64,000 bases of DNA from Rhodotorula mucilaginosa (Eukaryota > Basidiomycota > Microbotryomycetes > Sporidiobolales > Sporidiobolaceae): assembly GCA_034406715.1 (NCBI GenBank), contig CP137864.1:1674001-1738000 (forward strand), read 5' to 3'. The translations under genes and the position numbers were made by a program. Under the pieces are notes generated by a model. The model saw nothing but the letters and a program-made list of their open reading frames with translations. It did no database searches and had not been told where the DNA came from. This document shows positions 30,660 through 43,124 of this stretch, one piece after another; the stretch's first letter is position 1, and every line of letters starts with the position of its first letter.

Positions 30660-31036
30660 GGCTCTTATGTGTGCTGTTGGAGAGTGTGGTGTCGGTGGTT
30701 GGATGACCAGAGGGCGGGGGTTACGGCGGACGGGCGGGGAGCGGGGGTTGGGCACACGCGAGTCAGCCACGTGCTGCATGTGCTCTGAGAATCTTGGCTC
30801 ACGTACTGTATCAACTGCGTGCTGGTCAGAGGCGACGTCGCGAAATGACGAGGGCGAGTCGGGTCGACGTCGCTCTCTGACCTCCGCAAACTCGCACTCG
30901 CACTCACAGGAGCGTTACACTCGGCCGCCAAGTAGAACCAAGTCAACCACCAGTCTCTTGATCCGCCGCCGCCCCTCGTCTTCATACCTCCCGCCGAACC
31001 TCGTCCTCACCGCCCCCCGCTTGCGACACCCTCGCC
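30660..31036. promoter_or_regulatory. Divergent promoter region, BAR gene (-) / proteasome beta2 (+)
   Basis: 377 bases between starts. No PACE-like (GGTGGCAAA) element stands out to me, and no other structure is seen. Confidence 0.4.
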
Positions 31037-31939
31037 ATGGTCAACGCAGCGAGCACAGAAGCAGCAGGCTTCGACTTTGGCAACGCAGGCAGGAACGCCC
31101 ACCTCGGCGGAAAGCTCGCCCTCCCCAAGGCCACCTCGACCGGCACCACCATCGTCGGCGTCGTGTACGACCGCGGAATCGTCCTCGGCGCAGACACGCG
31201 CGCCACCGAGGGCCCCATCATTGCCGACAAGAACTGCGAAAAGATCCACTTCATCTCGGAACACATCCGCTGCTGTGGGGCAGGGACCGCCGCCGACACC
31301 GAGTTCACCACCAACATGATCAGTTCCAACATCCGCCTCCACCAACTCTCGACGGGCAGGCCACCCCTCGTCGCCACCGCCATGACCATGCTCAAGCAGT
31401 ACCTCTTCCAGTACCAGGGTCAAGTCGGCGCCGCCCTCGTCCTCGGCGGCATCGACCCGACCGGACCGCACCTCTACACCGTCGCGCCGCACGGCTCGAC
31501 CGACAAACTCCCCTACGTCACCATGGGGTCCGGCTCCCTCGCCGCCATGGCCGTCTTTGAATCCCACTGGAGACCCAACCTCGACCGCCAAACCGCGATC
31601 GACGTCGTCAGCGCCGCGATCGAGGCCGGAATCTACAACGACCTCGGGTCCGGCAGCAACGTCGACGTCTGCGTCATCGAGGGGACCCTGACCGCCGAGG
31701 GCAAGTACACCGGAGAGGCCAAGACGGATTACCTGCGCAACTACCGCAAACCGATGGACAAGGTCCAGAAGGAGCGCAACTACAAGTGGCGGAGAGGCGT
31801 CACCGCCTACACCCGCGAGCAGGTCACCAAGTTTGTCGTCGCGCACGAAGAGATCGTGCACCCCGTCGTCGCAGGAGGCATCGCCGAAGCACCCGCAGGA
31901 TCAGGAGCAGGAGCAGCCAGCATGGACGTCGATGCATAA
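31037..31939 (+). CDS. PUP1: 20S proteasome beta2 subunit (trypsin-like)
   Basis: A single uninterrupted 300-residue frame, rare in this intron-rich window. A propeptide of about 36 residues ends in TSTG, followed by the catalytic Thr37 in [11 protein letters not shown]. Other family marks are [11 protein letters not shown] (Asp17/Lys33 region with DKNCEKIH), [13 protein letters not shown] and the beta2 C-terminal arm with [14 protein letters not shown] that wraps around beta3. It forms the trypsin-like site of the core particle. The C-terminal tail ([11 protein letters not shown]...MDVDA) is low complexity. Its 3' end faces ORC2, 114 bases away. Confidence 0.97.
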   Translation: MVNAASTEAAGFDFGNAGRNAHLGGKLALPKATSTGTTIVGVVYDRGIVLGADTRATEGPIIADKNCEKIHFISEHIRCCGAGTAADTEFTTNMISSNIRLHQLSTGRPPLVATAMTMLKQYLFQYQGQVGAALVLGGIDPTGPHLYTVAPHGSTDKLPYVTMGSGSLAAMAVFESHWRPNLDRQTAIDVVSAAIEAGIYNDLGSGSNVDVCVIEGTLTAEGKYTGEAKTDYLRNYRKPMDKVQKERNYKWRRGVTAYTREQVTKFVVAHEEIVHPVVAGGIAEAPAGSGAGAASMDVDA

Positions 31940-32053
31940 ACCCTCTTCGTCATCTGCAACCTTGCTTTCCTTTTTTTGTATAGTCCACACACCCCGGGTT
32001 GAGAGAGAGCCACTTCGGCAAGAATTGGAAGCGGCAGCTACGAAATGCACCTT

Positions 32054-33910
32054 CTACTCGTCGATGCCCAACTCGAGCAGCACCTCCTCGAGCGCTTCCC
32101 GCGCCAGAGGGATCCAAACCCACTCTCCACCCTCGGCGCCATGCTGTCCACCCTCACGGTCCTCCTCCTCATCATCGTCATCGTCATCGTGAACGCCTTC
32201 CACCTTGTCCGGAGCGGTGTTGGAACTTCGGACTACGCCGTGGTCTTTAAACTCGGACAAGAACCCGTCGACTTGATCCGGGTGGGTGGCGATCAGGGCG
32301 TCGGTCGCTTTTTCTTTGAGCCTGTGCGCGCGACAAAGGTGCCGTTAGCAAGTCAATTCGGATGGGTCTTGAGGGATCCGAGAAAGGGAGAGCGAGACTC
32401 ACGAAGCGAGCGAGATGGCGATAGCGGGAGCCTTTTCCACCGCTGCCGCCGCTGCTCCTCCTCCTGCCGCAGAGGCAGCACCACCACCCGCCTGACCAAG
32501 GAGCCTCATCCCCCTCTCCACCTCCCTCGGCAGCGCTTCCGCCATCCTCACCTGCTCCTGCCCCAACAAGTTGAACAACCTCCTCGCGCGGTCCGTCACA
32601 CTCGCGAGGACGTGCGTCGCCGACTGGGCGAGCGAAGCCGCGGTCGGGTCGAGCGAGGTCGACAGTGGCGGGAAGACCGAGGGCGGGAGGAGGGTCGAGA
32701 GGGTCCCGAGCGAGGCGAGTTCGACGTCGTAGGGGACCAGGGTGGGACAGTCGTAGTGGATCCAGGTGAAGGCGCGATAGGACAGGTGCAGCAAATCTTC
32801 GGCGGCGGCGGCGGTCGACGAGGACGACGAAGCGAACGGCGGTCGAGCGGCCGCGAGCGCGGTCGGGAACAGGAGCGAAGAGCGAACATGATCCACGGAC
32901 GCGACGACGTGTACGTGCGGTTGAGCCGCGAGCAGCGCGAGGAGGGCGATGTTTTTCGGGAGGCGCAAGACGGGCCCGTCGAGGGAGTGGATTACGAGGT
33001 AGATCGGCCGGACCGTCTCTTGGTTGGAGCTGGACTCTGCCGCCGGCGTCGTCGTCGAGGCGAGTCGCAGTGACGAGCACAAGCGCCGCACGCGGGACTC
33101 GAGCGCCGAGACGGGTCGCGCCGTTGCATATGTGCCACCCACCGCCCCCGCGCCCGTCGTTGCTTTCCCCTTGCCCTTTTTCGTAGGAGAGCGTCGCGTC
33201 CTCCGTGGCGTGTTGAGAGCTTCTTCTTCCTCCTCCTCTTCGGCCCCCTGCTGTCTCACCCCTCCTCTCGCGCGAACAATGTCTTCGAGCGCCGCGACGA
33301 CATCGATCAGAGTCGCGGCCGTGTCGTAGCCGTTCACGACGACCACGTCCCCGCGCGACGAGCGGACGCGCTCGGCATACTCGTTCAGGATCCGGCGCTT
33401 GCTACCGACGCCAGTGATGAGGACGTTGAACCCTCCTTCTTCGAGGTCGAACGTCCACCTCGCAAAGCGGTTCCGAGCCTTGGCGAGCCGCGCTTCTCGC
33501 TCCTGTGCCAACTCGGGCGGCGCGAGCGTATCGTATTTGCGTAGCGCTGCTGCGTAAGACGCGAGCGTGAAAGCTGGGTCGACTGCCGTTGACAAGAGCG
33601 TGTCCGAGGTCCGGCTCGTCTGCGTCGAGTAGAGCATGTACGCGTCCCCGCCCGAGGCCGTGACAAACTGAGCAGCAGCCTCATCATCTCCATCGTCTCT
33701 GTATGCGTCCTCGCCGTCCGAACCGTCGTCGTCGTCGTCTAAGCCCGCGTTCGGAGCGGCGAGGCGAGGGCGTCGACGAGGCGAAGGTGCGGCGGCGTCA
33801 CTCGCTTCCGCTTTCCGCTTGCCCTTGGCCTTGGCTGACGGCTTGCTCGGACTCGACTTGGGCGTCGTCGTCGCCTTGCTCGCCGTGCTGCGCGCTTTCC
33901 GAGGCGGCAT
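32054..33910 (-). CDS. ORC2: Origin recognition complex subunit 2
   Basis: Two exons (33910-32403, 32321-32054) give 591 residues. A disordered basic/acidic N-terminus (MPPRKARSTASKAT, then a DDDDDG block) precedes the Orc2 AAA+-like core. The strongest match is GGFNVLITGVGSKRRILNEYA near residue 190, where ORC2 has its degenerate P-loop equivalent. IYLVIHSLDGPVLR and PHVHVVASVDHVRSSLLF follow, then FTWIHYDCPTLVPYDVEL and a winged-helix C-terminus ending EWVWIPLAREALEEVLLELG. The subunit binds and licenses replication origins with ORC1-6. The in-frame region upstream to 34042 is treated as 5' UTR because MPPRKAR is a better start. An internal low-complexity insertion (PTKKGKGKATTGAG) is present. 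Confidence 0.93.
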
Positions 33911-34123
33911 CGTCGGTGGACAAGCAAGAGAAGCGATCGAAACACGGAAGCGCGTGAAAGAGGCGTAGTCTGAATTTGGCGGACGTCTACACAAGTACGC
34001 AGCTGGAAGCATAGAGAGCGTAGAGGAGGGACGACAATGCAAGGTTTGCGAGTTGCAGCTTGTTCGAGTTCTCCCAGAGAACTTCTTCTTGATTCTCTGT
34101 TCCTGAAACTGCTCGACAGAAAT

Positions 34124-35642
34124 CTAGAACCGCTTCGCATTCCGCGACGCCTTCCTGCCCCGGTACGCCATGACACCGACGACGATAAGCACGATGAAGA
34201 AGACCCATTTGAGCAGCGAGAAGAGCTTGGAGAAGAAGCCCGCTCCCGGGATGCTCCTCCGCGACGGAGGTTTCTGCGAGCAGCAGCCGCGTCAAACTCG
34301 TCAGTTCCTGATACTTGCGATTTCTCCAAGGTGAACGAGTCGACGCACTGATCCGGCCGCGGGCGGGTGGTACACGACTGCACAGCGAGCGTCGTCAGCG
34401 GGCAAAGACACGTGCTGAGAACGAGAAGACAGTACGCACTGTTCGAGGTCGTGACCGAGATGATGTCGTGTGCATCTGCTTGGTCTTGGTCAAGTTAGCA
34501 TGCAGCAGGGTAATCAGAACAGGCAGCAGAACACCGACGGACCGCTGACATCTCCGGTCAATGCAGAGAAACCGAGGAACGGCTGAGGCGGAAGCTGGAC
34601 GCCCTCGACGGCAAAGCAGGTCGTCCACTCGTCCCATTTCTTGTGCTGGATGGCGAGCTGTGCATGGGCGGTTGTGCGTAAGCATCAAAGGGATCTCTTT
34701 GTAGCACGCCGCACGGATCTCTGTAGTACCCACCTCGAGGAACTTGCCGGCAAAGTAGGTCAAACGAGCCTTTGCGGTCACGTCTGTTCTCCGGAAGTTG
34801 ATCTGCAAATGTGTCTTTGCGGTCAGCGTGCGGTGTGCGACATTGACAAGGGGGCCGACTGTCCGGCCACAAGGGATGGCGACGAGGGAAAGAAACGCAC
34901 CGAGCAAGCCCCGATCTCCTGGTCCGCGCCGTCCTTTCCGACGTCATAAGACTTAGTTCCGTCGTTCATGATGGCGTAGATTTGCGGGAACTGGTACGAG
35001 TGCCGAGCGTTGGCGCTGTAATTTTTCGCACCGAGTGGGGAAGGAACCCAGGTCAGTGGCCAGTTTGCGGCGAGCGCGCGGCCGAGAAGGGAAGGAATGT
35101 GGATGGACCATCCCGAAAGGGACTCACTAGGTGTCGAAGAAGATGCCCAGGCCGTCCCAGTAGTCGCTGCTGCCAAACGCGGGTCCCATCCCCGCCCTCG
35201 CCTTTGTCAACCAAACGGCCATTCCGTCTCCGTACAAGTTGTTGCTCTTGCCGTCGACCCTGAACTCGAACTCGACCTCGAACGAGTTGGGCGCGAGCGC
35301 GAGGCGGGACCACAGCCAGCCCGACTGACTCGGCCGGTCCTGCGTCAACCGGACATGCTTGTTGGTGTTGATGATGGTCGAACCGCCAAAGTCGAACCAG
35401 CGGTTCTGGAGATCGGAATCGACGTAGGGCGCGTAGATCGAATGTGTCCGGAGCGGGACCGTCTTCTCCGTGTTGCCGCGTAGACTGACAGGTTCGCCCT
35501 TCGAGTTGGTCGCCGCCCCTTTCGGCGGTGGAGGCGGACTCTTCTTGGCCGCGGCAAACAAGGTCGGAGCGCTGCTCGCAACCAGCAGCAAGGCCACCAC
35601 CGCGCGCAGCAGCCTCGCTGGTCGTCGAGAGTCGGATCCCAT
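34124..35642 (-). CDS. L-type (VIP36/ERGIC-53-like) lectin cargo receptor, EMP46/EMP47 group
   Basis: A type I membrane lectin that escorts high-mannose glycoproteins between ER and Golgi. The signal peptide is VVALLLVASSAPTLFAA. The carbohydrate domain shows WFDFGGSTIINTNKHVRLT, SGWLWSRL, GDGMAVWLTK and GLGIFFDT at exon 1's end. Later exons supply YANARHSYQFPQIYAIMNDG, ARLTYFAGKFLE, FLGFSALTGDVS and DAHDIISVTTSN. One C-terminal membrane helix (WVFFIVLIVVGVMAY) precedes RGRKASRNAKRF, a KRF-type trafficking tail like VIP36. About seven exons are needed, with junction phases that rebuild FDT/YANAR and SD/AHDIIS; no stop codons remain. The protein is about 330-350 residues. Confidence 0.9.
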
Positions 35643-35978
35643 CGGTGACGAGGAGCCGAGCGACGGGGTATCGGAGTGTACGAGTTGCGGACGCGTCGCT
35701 GGCTAGGATCGCAGGACTCGAGAGCTCAGAGTCAGAGCAACGGCCGGAACGGAATGCTATAGCGCGATAGAGTGAGAGCCAACACAAAGGCCAAGGTTCT
35801 CGCGTCGGATGTCGACACGCGGAAAAGTCGAGTGCTCTCGCCGCGGCATGCGCTTCAAGCGGTCGGGATTGAATGCAATACACTATGCAAGTCACAACGT
35901 AATGTATGAACGGTAAACGAGCAGCTATGAGGGGAAGAATTGCTGACGCCTATTAAAAGTGGGAAGGGGCGGCCAGTT
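35643..35978. other. Intergenic, lectin upstream / GAF gene 3' flank
   Basis: 336 bases; no supported gene or repeat. Contains the lectin promoter by position. Confidence 0.35.
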
Positions 35979-38255
35979 TTACCGATCCGCCTCTTCGAAA
36001 GCGGGCACGTACTGGACGAGGTCGCGCGCGAACGACTTGACAAACTCGACGTCTTCGAGGTTCAGCACGCGGCGGATCTCTTGGCTGAAGCATCCGAGAA
36101 CGTAGGTCTGGTCCCCGACCGTCGCGATCTTGGCGAGGAGACCCGTCGTCAGAACGTCGCCGCGTTCGCGCGCCTCGCGCAACGCGTCGTCCGGCCGGAC
36201 ATAGAGAACGACGTCGTCCATGGCGTGCTCCAAAGCCATGTGTGCCTGCCGCGAGAATTGCGGCGCTGGGTGCGATCGACCAAAGGACGAGATCATCTCG
36301 ACCGCAGGCGGCGACGACGACGAGCCGAGTGTGGCGGGAGCGTCCGAAGCCGGATGGGCTGACGAAGGCGGTGGATGCACATCGTAGCGGGCAATGTACG
36401 CAAAGTCCATCTCGATCGAAGTCGCCACCAGCTCGGTCGACAGGTCGAGAGCGTCCCGAACGTCGCCATCCAGAGTCGCTGACAAGGCGGTTCCGGCATA
36501 TTGGTAATCCTCCGAAGTGGTCTGCTCAAACCTCGCAGGAGCCATAGACGAGGTCTGGATCGGAAGCGGCGGGCGCTTGACACTCCTGGGCTGCTCTGCC
36601 GACGGCAGTTGCGCGATCGACTGGTCCGGCTCAGAGGACGGGCGCTTCGAGGGCGGTGGTCGCTCGTAATCGTCCGCTTCGCTGCTCGCGCGCAGAGGCG
36701 GAGGCGTGACGTCTGCCGCCGGCGGAGTCACGACCACCGCCGGGTCAAAAGCGACTGGGGCTCGGCGCGCCCTCCGGACTTTGTCGCTGCGCCGCCAACT
36801 CGACTGCTTCTGCGCCAAGGCTGCACTCCTCGCGCGGCGCTGCTCTTCGACGTACCGCCGAATCACGACCGACGCGCGCTCCGCCATTTGCGACAGGTCG
36901 CGGCGGTCGCGCTCGTCGAACCCGGTCCGCGGCTGCTCGCCGAGCAGGCAAAAGACCCCTGCCGGGTACTCTTCCGCCTCGTCATCGCCGAGCGGTGCCG
37001 GTACGAGGATCGGCGCGGCGGCGTAGAAACCCTTGCCGTAGGGAGCGAAGCCGTTCTTCCGGAAGCGCCAGTCTTTGGTAAAATCGAGTACCACGAGCGG
37101 CTCCTGCGTCCCGGTCGTCGAGGCTTTGAGCATCGTGTGTGCACAGCAAGTACCTGCAAGTATGTCCAGACCAGTCAGCAATACGTCGCAGTTGTTCGCT
37201 CCGTTGTAGTGGCCAAACTCACTATCACGCTCGAGCTTGTCCGTCTCTTCGAGGAATTTGCACGTGCTGTCACCGAGGAAGATCTGATGGTCGTTGCTCA
37301 TGAGCGAGACGGTCGTGGCGTCGACGCCGAATCGTTGCTTGGCCTCGGTCGCGAGCTGCTGCAACGCGGGATGCAGCGGGCCGAGTTGCCGCTTTGTGCG
37401 TTTGCCTCCCCCCGACGATTTCTGGTGCAAGACGCTGCTTCCTGCCGAGCCGCCGTTGCGTCTGCCCGCCGACTCGCCATCAAAACTCGAGTTGCCTGCT
37501 ACGCGGGGCTCGTCCGACGCGCCGGTGCCAGCAGACTCCCTGGTCGGCGACTGCGGCGGCGTGGGCAACTCATCAGAATTCCGGCTGGGCGGCAAGACGT
37601 TGAGGCTGTCGACCGCACGCTGCCGCTTGATCTCGTTGGCCGGACGCGGTGGCTTGAACGTGCCCGACTGGGTGACAAAGTCCGAGGCCCACAGATCGCT
37701 CGGCGGGGGAGGAGGATCGTCAAAGTCTGATGGCAGGATGGAACGTCAGCTTGAAGCGAGGGAGAACGACTTGTGCTCTCCAAAGCGAAGAGGCTTACCG
37801 ATGTACCCGTTCTGGTACGCCCAATTCCATTCCGACCATCTGCGAAAATTGCGAGAGCAGTCAGCGTCCGTCTTTCGCAGCGAGTGCAACAGCAGTGAAG
37901 GAGCTCACGACTTGGGGAGCTCGGATGCAGGACTCGAGCTGTTGAGTTTGTGCTTTGGCGCCCTCGAACTTCTGACCGAAGCGGCCGGGCTCGGCGGGGC
38001 GTTCCAGTCTCGCGGGGTCGGGTTCGTTGGCGCTGCGACGCCGTCCTCTTGCGTGGAGACGGCGGCGGGTGATGCTGGCTGGGGACCGGCTTCCTCCTCC
38101 GATGCACTTTCCGGTCCTGATCTCCTGCGGCCGGCTACAGACGGTGGCCGATCGGCTGGAGTGGTGCGGCGAATGAGCGGAAGGCGTTTGAGAGCCCCGA
38201 TGGCCGAACGGACTTTGCCCCCGGTACCACCTTGTTCCTGCTTGGTGCTGGGCAT
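35979..38255 (-). CDS. GAF-domain protein with long disordered regions
   Basis: Exon 1 starts MPSTKQEQGG at 38255 and encodes a basic, proline-rich stretch. A small exon gives WSEWNWAYQNGYI, and the third exon begins DFDDPPPPPSDLWASDFV. The core (about residues 270-470) is a GAF fold: LATEAKQRFGVDATTVSLMS, FLGDSTCKFLEE, CCAHTMLKAS, PLVVLDFTKDWRF, YAAAPILVP and GVFCLLGEQ. A second, weaker GAF-like half follows after a low-complexity linker (DLSTELVATSIEMDFAYIAR, LLAKIATVGDQTYVLGCF). GAF domains in fungi often sense small ligands or act in signalling; no kinase or cyclase domain is attached here. An intron (GTGAGT...CTTGCAG) after LERD keeps the reading frame open; splicing gives LERDSTCCAHTML. 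Confidence 0.78.
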
Positions 38256-39439
38256 AGTTGCGATTCGGAGGCTTGCGTAGCGTCGACGACGAGTCCTCGG
38301 GCGGGTGGAGAAGCAAGGTTGTCCGCCACCTCCTGCCGCGCCGCACGAGATGTGAGCAGAAGCCTCGTGGGGTCGCCGGTAGCTAGTCGAGTTCTGCCCG
38401 GACGCGACAAGGGAGGGCAGGGCACGAGAGCGAGCGCGTGCAGATGTACTGCGCTGCGTGCGTGCTGTGGAAGACAGAGCACTCGAGGAGACGGTGCTCG
38501 TCGTCGAGAGCTGTCGGCGGGAAACGGGACGGGAGCACCCTTTGCGTTTCTTTACCCGCCGACTATTACAAGCAAGATTTGCGGGATGAGACTGGCAGCT
38601 CGGGAGCGGCTGGACCACGGCCTGGCTCGCCTTGCCGAAGAGGCGATGACCACTCGCGGGAAACTTCCCGACGCGGAAGCGACGCCTTCGGAGCCGAAAC
38701 GAGCGTCGCGGTGGGTCGGCGCGAGGAGGCAGCGCACCGTCGCCGGTGTCCGCATGCATAGCAGGAACAGGGCTTACAGAACTACGGCTTCTCCTCGTCG
38801 GCGCCACCGAGCGAGGCTGGGCAGCCAACGCACCTCCCCTCGTTACCGTGACGACGTCCTCTGAGTTAGACGACGCTCTTGTATCCGGCACTCGGACGAC
38901 GACGAGGAGGACAGTCGGTTATTGCTGAGATGGACTCGGGTGCCATGCTGTCGAGCTGGAGAACCCCGGGGCGCTTGCTCAGTTGTCCGGACTCCCGTGC
39001 TACTCTGGGCAGCTTCGAGCCTGATCGATGCCGTGACGAGCGCAGGTCCACACCGTACGAATACATGCACGGACGCCGGCTTGAATGTTGGTCCGGTGGA
39101 GACTCTCTGCTCGTGATTATTCTTCCTGTCCCTCGGCCGTTGTGAATCGCGCCGGATGCTATTTCCCTGCCCGAGGGACTCGCAAGATGGACCAAGTGGG
39201 CCGCTCGCCTCTCTTGGCTGCTCTGGCCTGAATGCAACGTTTAGCTCTGCCACGTTGCGTTCGTCGTCTGTCTCGTCGGACGGACGCTCTCACAAAGGGC
39301 GAAGGAGGTTCGTGCGTCCATGCGTCAGCAATTACTTCGGAGCGTCGGCGTCCATCCCGTCCGGCTCCTTGCCAGGGCTCGTACTGCAGCAGCTCTGCTT
39401 CTCTTTCCTTTCCACCACATCTGACAAGAGTTTCCCAGA
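38256..39439. other. Long divergent intergenic region, GAF gene (-) / GH3 gene (+)
   Basis: About 1180 bases, the longest gene-free stretch in the window. Plus- and minus-strand open frames here (up to about 210 codons) are arginine/serine/alanine-rich and lack conserved features. Pyrimidine-rich sequence (CTTCTCTTTCCTTTCC) directly precedes the GH3 start. It may hold regulatory sites for a secreted hydrolase; that is inference from position. Confidence 0.45.
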
Positions 39440-42400
39440 ATGCTTATCAAATGGAGCACGCTCATCGCGCTCATTGCCGCCGCTTCGGCTGCCCCGACTG
39501 CTGCTCCTGCTCCTGAACTGAGGGGGCTGCTCACGGCCGACGGCTTCACATCGGAGAAATGGCAAGAGGGCTTTGCGAAAGCACAGGCGCTCGTCGCCAG
39601 CCTCAACCTTGACCAGAAGGTACGGCCGTTCTGCCTCTTCCTGTAATTGCGGCTCACGGGTTCTCCTCACAGCAAAACTTTACGGCGCTTCGTTTCTTCG
39701 CGCCGCCGGGCTGCTCTGGCATGACATTCCCGCTCCCAGAAGCAGGGATTCTACAAGGATTGTGCTGGGCGGACGGTCCGACTGGTGGGTATACTCCCCT
39801 TGAACTTGTAGCGTTCATGTCAACTCACGCTTTCCGACTCGCAGGAATCCAATCGCGATACTCGACTCAGTTCCCGGCTGAGATCACGACTGCCGCGACC
39901 TTCGATCGCGACCTGTTCTACCGTCGAGCTTACGCCATGGGCGCCGAATACGCTCGCCTCGGCGCTCACGTCCCGCTCTCTCTCGCCGTCGGACCGATGG
40001 GTCGCTCGGTCTATGGCGGTCGCAACTGGGAAGGATTCTCGGGGGACTCGTTCCTCGCTGGCGAGGCGATTCGCTACTCGGTCCAGGCGTTCCAGGAGAA
40101 CAAGGTCACCGCGCTCGTCAAGCACTTTGTCGGCAGTAAGCCGTCGTCTCGTTCCTCACAATGCATCATCGATATGCTGATACCACCACGCTCTGCAGAC
40201 GAGCAGGAATACCTTCGTATCGGTTCTCCGACTGGCTTTACGCAGAACCTTCCGAACCAGACGATCAACGCGGTCATCGACGCAGCGACACTGCGCGAGA
40301 CGTACACTTCGCCCTTCGCGGAGGCTATTCGAGCCGGTGCCGGCGTGAGCTCTTTCACCGGAACTTCAGTTTGATGTACCACGATTGCTGACAGCGACGA
40401 ATGCAGGGCATCATGAACTCTTTCAACCAGATCAACGGCTCATTTGCCGCCGAGAACGGCGATTTGCTTCTTGGTCTGCTTAAAGAAGAGGTGCGCATTG
40501 TCGACTCCCGTTGGTATACGGCTCTGATGACTGACGTCTTGAACGGGCCCCTCTAGCTCAACTTCCACGGGTGAGCCAGTCTTTCGGAACATTTCGTGCC
40601 TGGGACAGGACAACTGACCTCTGCACGACCTTACCACAGCTTCGTCCTGACTGACTGGGGTTCGGGTATGTCGCTGCGAACTCTCTTCTCCGAAGCAACC
40701 TTACCTGACTTGACGAAATTTGCACAGGCAAAACCACGCTCGGCTCTGCTCTGAACGGCACCGACGCGATTGGCGGCTTGCCGGACCTCTTCGGAGCATC
40801 GCTCAAAGCCGCGATTGAAGATGGCAGCGTCCCCGAAGCTGTCCTCGACGACAAACTCACCCGGTTAGGCGGAGAATGCGACGCAGGGCGCGCAGCAGCT
40901 GGACTGACGAGCGCTTTTTTTGCAGGATCTTGACTCCGTGGTTCGCGCTCGACCAAGCGTCTCTCCCAAAGATCGACTACAAGCGCTGGGTCGCCAATAA
41001 GACCTCCAGCCTTGTCGCTCAGGAGGTGGCGGAGGGTGCGCTCACGCTGCTCAAAAACTCGAACGCCACCGGATTCGGATTGCCTCTCCGAAACGTCCGC
41101 GATGTGGCGCGTAAGTTACAATGTCTGTCCCGAAGCGTCTGACTCCGGCGCTGACGCTCCCCCTCTCCAGTCATCGGCTCTGCTGCTGCTCCGTCCAAGT
41201 TCGGCATTCTCAACAACCTCAACATGTTTTGGAACTCAGCATCGGCGCCTTACTCTGGCGTCGTCACGGATGGATTCGGATCCGGTTCCTCGCCCGCTGC
41301 TTATGTCACCGACCCTCTGACCGGCTTTGTGGCAGCTGGAAAGGAGATGGATCCCCCAGTCGCCATCGACGGGTTCTTCTCCGATGACCCCACCGAGGGC
41401 AACATCTTCGGCGAGATTGGGCCCATGTCGGCGCTGGACACGAAACTCATGACCGCTGAAGCGGCTTTTGTTGTCGTGTCGGCTGTGGCGATGGAGGGCT
41501 ATGACCGCCCGGACCTCGAGGTGAGTCGCGCCACTTTGGAAAACTTTGGACACTTTGTCCTTGAACCGCAACTGAAACCGATCGCGCCAACAGCTTCTCA
41601 ACAACGGCAGCAATCTCATTCAGTATGTCGCCAGCAAGCACCCCAACACGATCGTCGTCGTCGAAGCTCCGGGTCCTGTCGACATGTCGCAGTGGAACTC
41701 GCATGACAACGTGACCGCCATCCTCTTCAGCTACTTTGGAGGTCAAGAGCTCGGTCACGCTGTTGCGAACGTCGCGTTCGGCACGGTCAACCCGAGCGGC
41801 AAGCTTCCCTTCGCCATCGCGAAGCAGGTCTCCGACTACCCGCTTCACAAGTACGACGGTCCCGTCACGATCAATCCGGTCGCCGACTTTGCCGAGGGAA
41901 ACTTGATCGACTACAAGGTGAGTCCTGAGGCGCCGCCAGGCCTGCATGTCTGCTCCGCTCACGGTCCGTTCTGGGCAGTACTTTGACGACGCGGGCATCG
42001 AGCCGCTGTACGAGTTTGGCTACGGGTTGTCTTACTCGACGTGAGTCTGATTAAACTCTTCCGTGCAAGGGCTCAAGCTGATGCCGATGCTCCTCCTTTT
42101 TAGCTTCGCCATCTCGGACGTCTCGGCGTGGCCCAAGACTGGACCTTGCCCCGCTCCGGTCCGAGAGACGAACGAGAAGCTCTACATCGATGGCGAGCTT
42201 TCGGACATGGGTGTGTACGACTACACGGCGACGGTGCAGGTGACGGTGACCAACACTGGCGAAGTTGACGGCGCCGAGGTTGCTCAGGTGAGCTGCCAGT
42301 GCTCAGCTGAATCTTTCGCTCTTTCGTCCAGCCTTGCTGACTCGCGTTCCTCTCGCCTCAGCTGTACATCACGTACCCGGACGGCACTCCGCGCAAGATG

Positions 42401-42601
42401 CCGGTCAAGTCGCTCCGCGGCTTCGCCAAGCCGTACTTGAAGGCGGGCGAGTCGCAAACCGTCCAGTTCGAGCTCCGGAACAAGGACCTCGCGTACTGGT
42501 CTGCGGTCCACAACGGCTGGGTTGTCCCGCGCGGCGACTTCGCCTTCCACGTCGGCACCAGCAGCCGCAACCTCCCGATCCAGGAGTCATTCACTTTCTA
42601 A
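39440..42601 (+). CDS. Secreted GH3 beta-glucosidase
   Basis: A signal peptide (MLIKWSTLIALIAAASAAP) leads into the GH3 architecture. The TIM-barrel domain shows GLCWADGPTG, RAYAMGAEYARLGAHVPLSL, GRNWEGFSGDSFLAGEA, ALVKHFVG, EYLRIGSPTGFTQ, INAVIDAATLRETYTSPFAE and FVLTDWGS, in which the Asp of TDW is the expected nucleophile (most relatives have SDW). A second alpha/beta domain follows (LLKNSNATGFGLPL, NTIVVVEAPGPVDMSQW, ILFSYFGGQELGHAVANVAF, NPSGKLPF) and then a fibronectin-III-like domain (VTNTGEVDGAEVAQLYITYP, FELRNKDLAYWSAVHNGWVV). Roughly 12 exons are needed; exon 1 is 39440-39619. The N-terminal barrel segment after exon 1 (QNFTALRFFAPPG) is atypical and its boundary is uncertain. It hydrolyses beta-linked glucosides outside the cell. 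Confidence 0.88.
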
Positions 42602-43124
42602 GTGGATCCGCACAGCGCCGTATCGATCCTTCATCTTTACTCAGATTTCCCTGCCGTCCTTGCGTTCATTTCTCATATCCGACTTGTGTAGAGCACCTGT
42701 CGCAGTTAGAGCCAGCCCTTGCAAAGACTTTTGAGGGTGCAGTCTTGACCCTTTTGTCGCCAGGAAGCACACAGTCTTCTCGCTACTCCGATTCCCCAAT
42801 ACCTGGCTGAGAGACCTGCAGCAAGGGTTCGATGCTGGTAGAGAGGAAAGAGTGCCCTTGCCACAAGACAGCGAGCGGAACTAGCCCCAGCCTCCGCAAG
42901 AAGGAATTTCCGGCAGCATGCGCACAGCAGGATCCTCTTTTCTGGCATGCTCCTGATGTAATCCGGGGTCACAGCTCTCGAAAAGCGATGACACATTGGA
43001 TACTCAATAGCCATTAGGGCAATGAAGATGCGGGCAAGGAGCGATAAAGTAAGAGATAGAGAGCTCTAGGGAGAGAGGGAATAAGGTGAAAAACGAAAGG
43101 GGAAAGGGTACACGATGCTTTTGC
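42602..43124. other. Convergent 3' flanks, GH3 (+) / PGAP4-like (-)
   Basis: About 520 bases between two stop codons. No gene seen; a purine-rich stretch lies at about 43020-43110. Confidence 0.4.

Noticed and set aside
30658-31560. 300-codon plus-strand open frame overlapping proteasome beta2
   Set aside because: His/Arg/Pro-rich shadow; the beta2 frame is certain.
36501-37730. 409-codon plus-strand open frame
   Set aside because: Antisense shadow of the GAF gene: arginine/leucine-rich with no domain, typical in GC-rich DNA.
38232-38864. 210-codon plus-strand ORF upstream of GH3
   Set aside because: Composition is random for GC-rich DNA and no splice-linked conserved segments were found.
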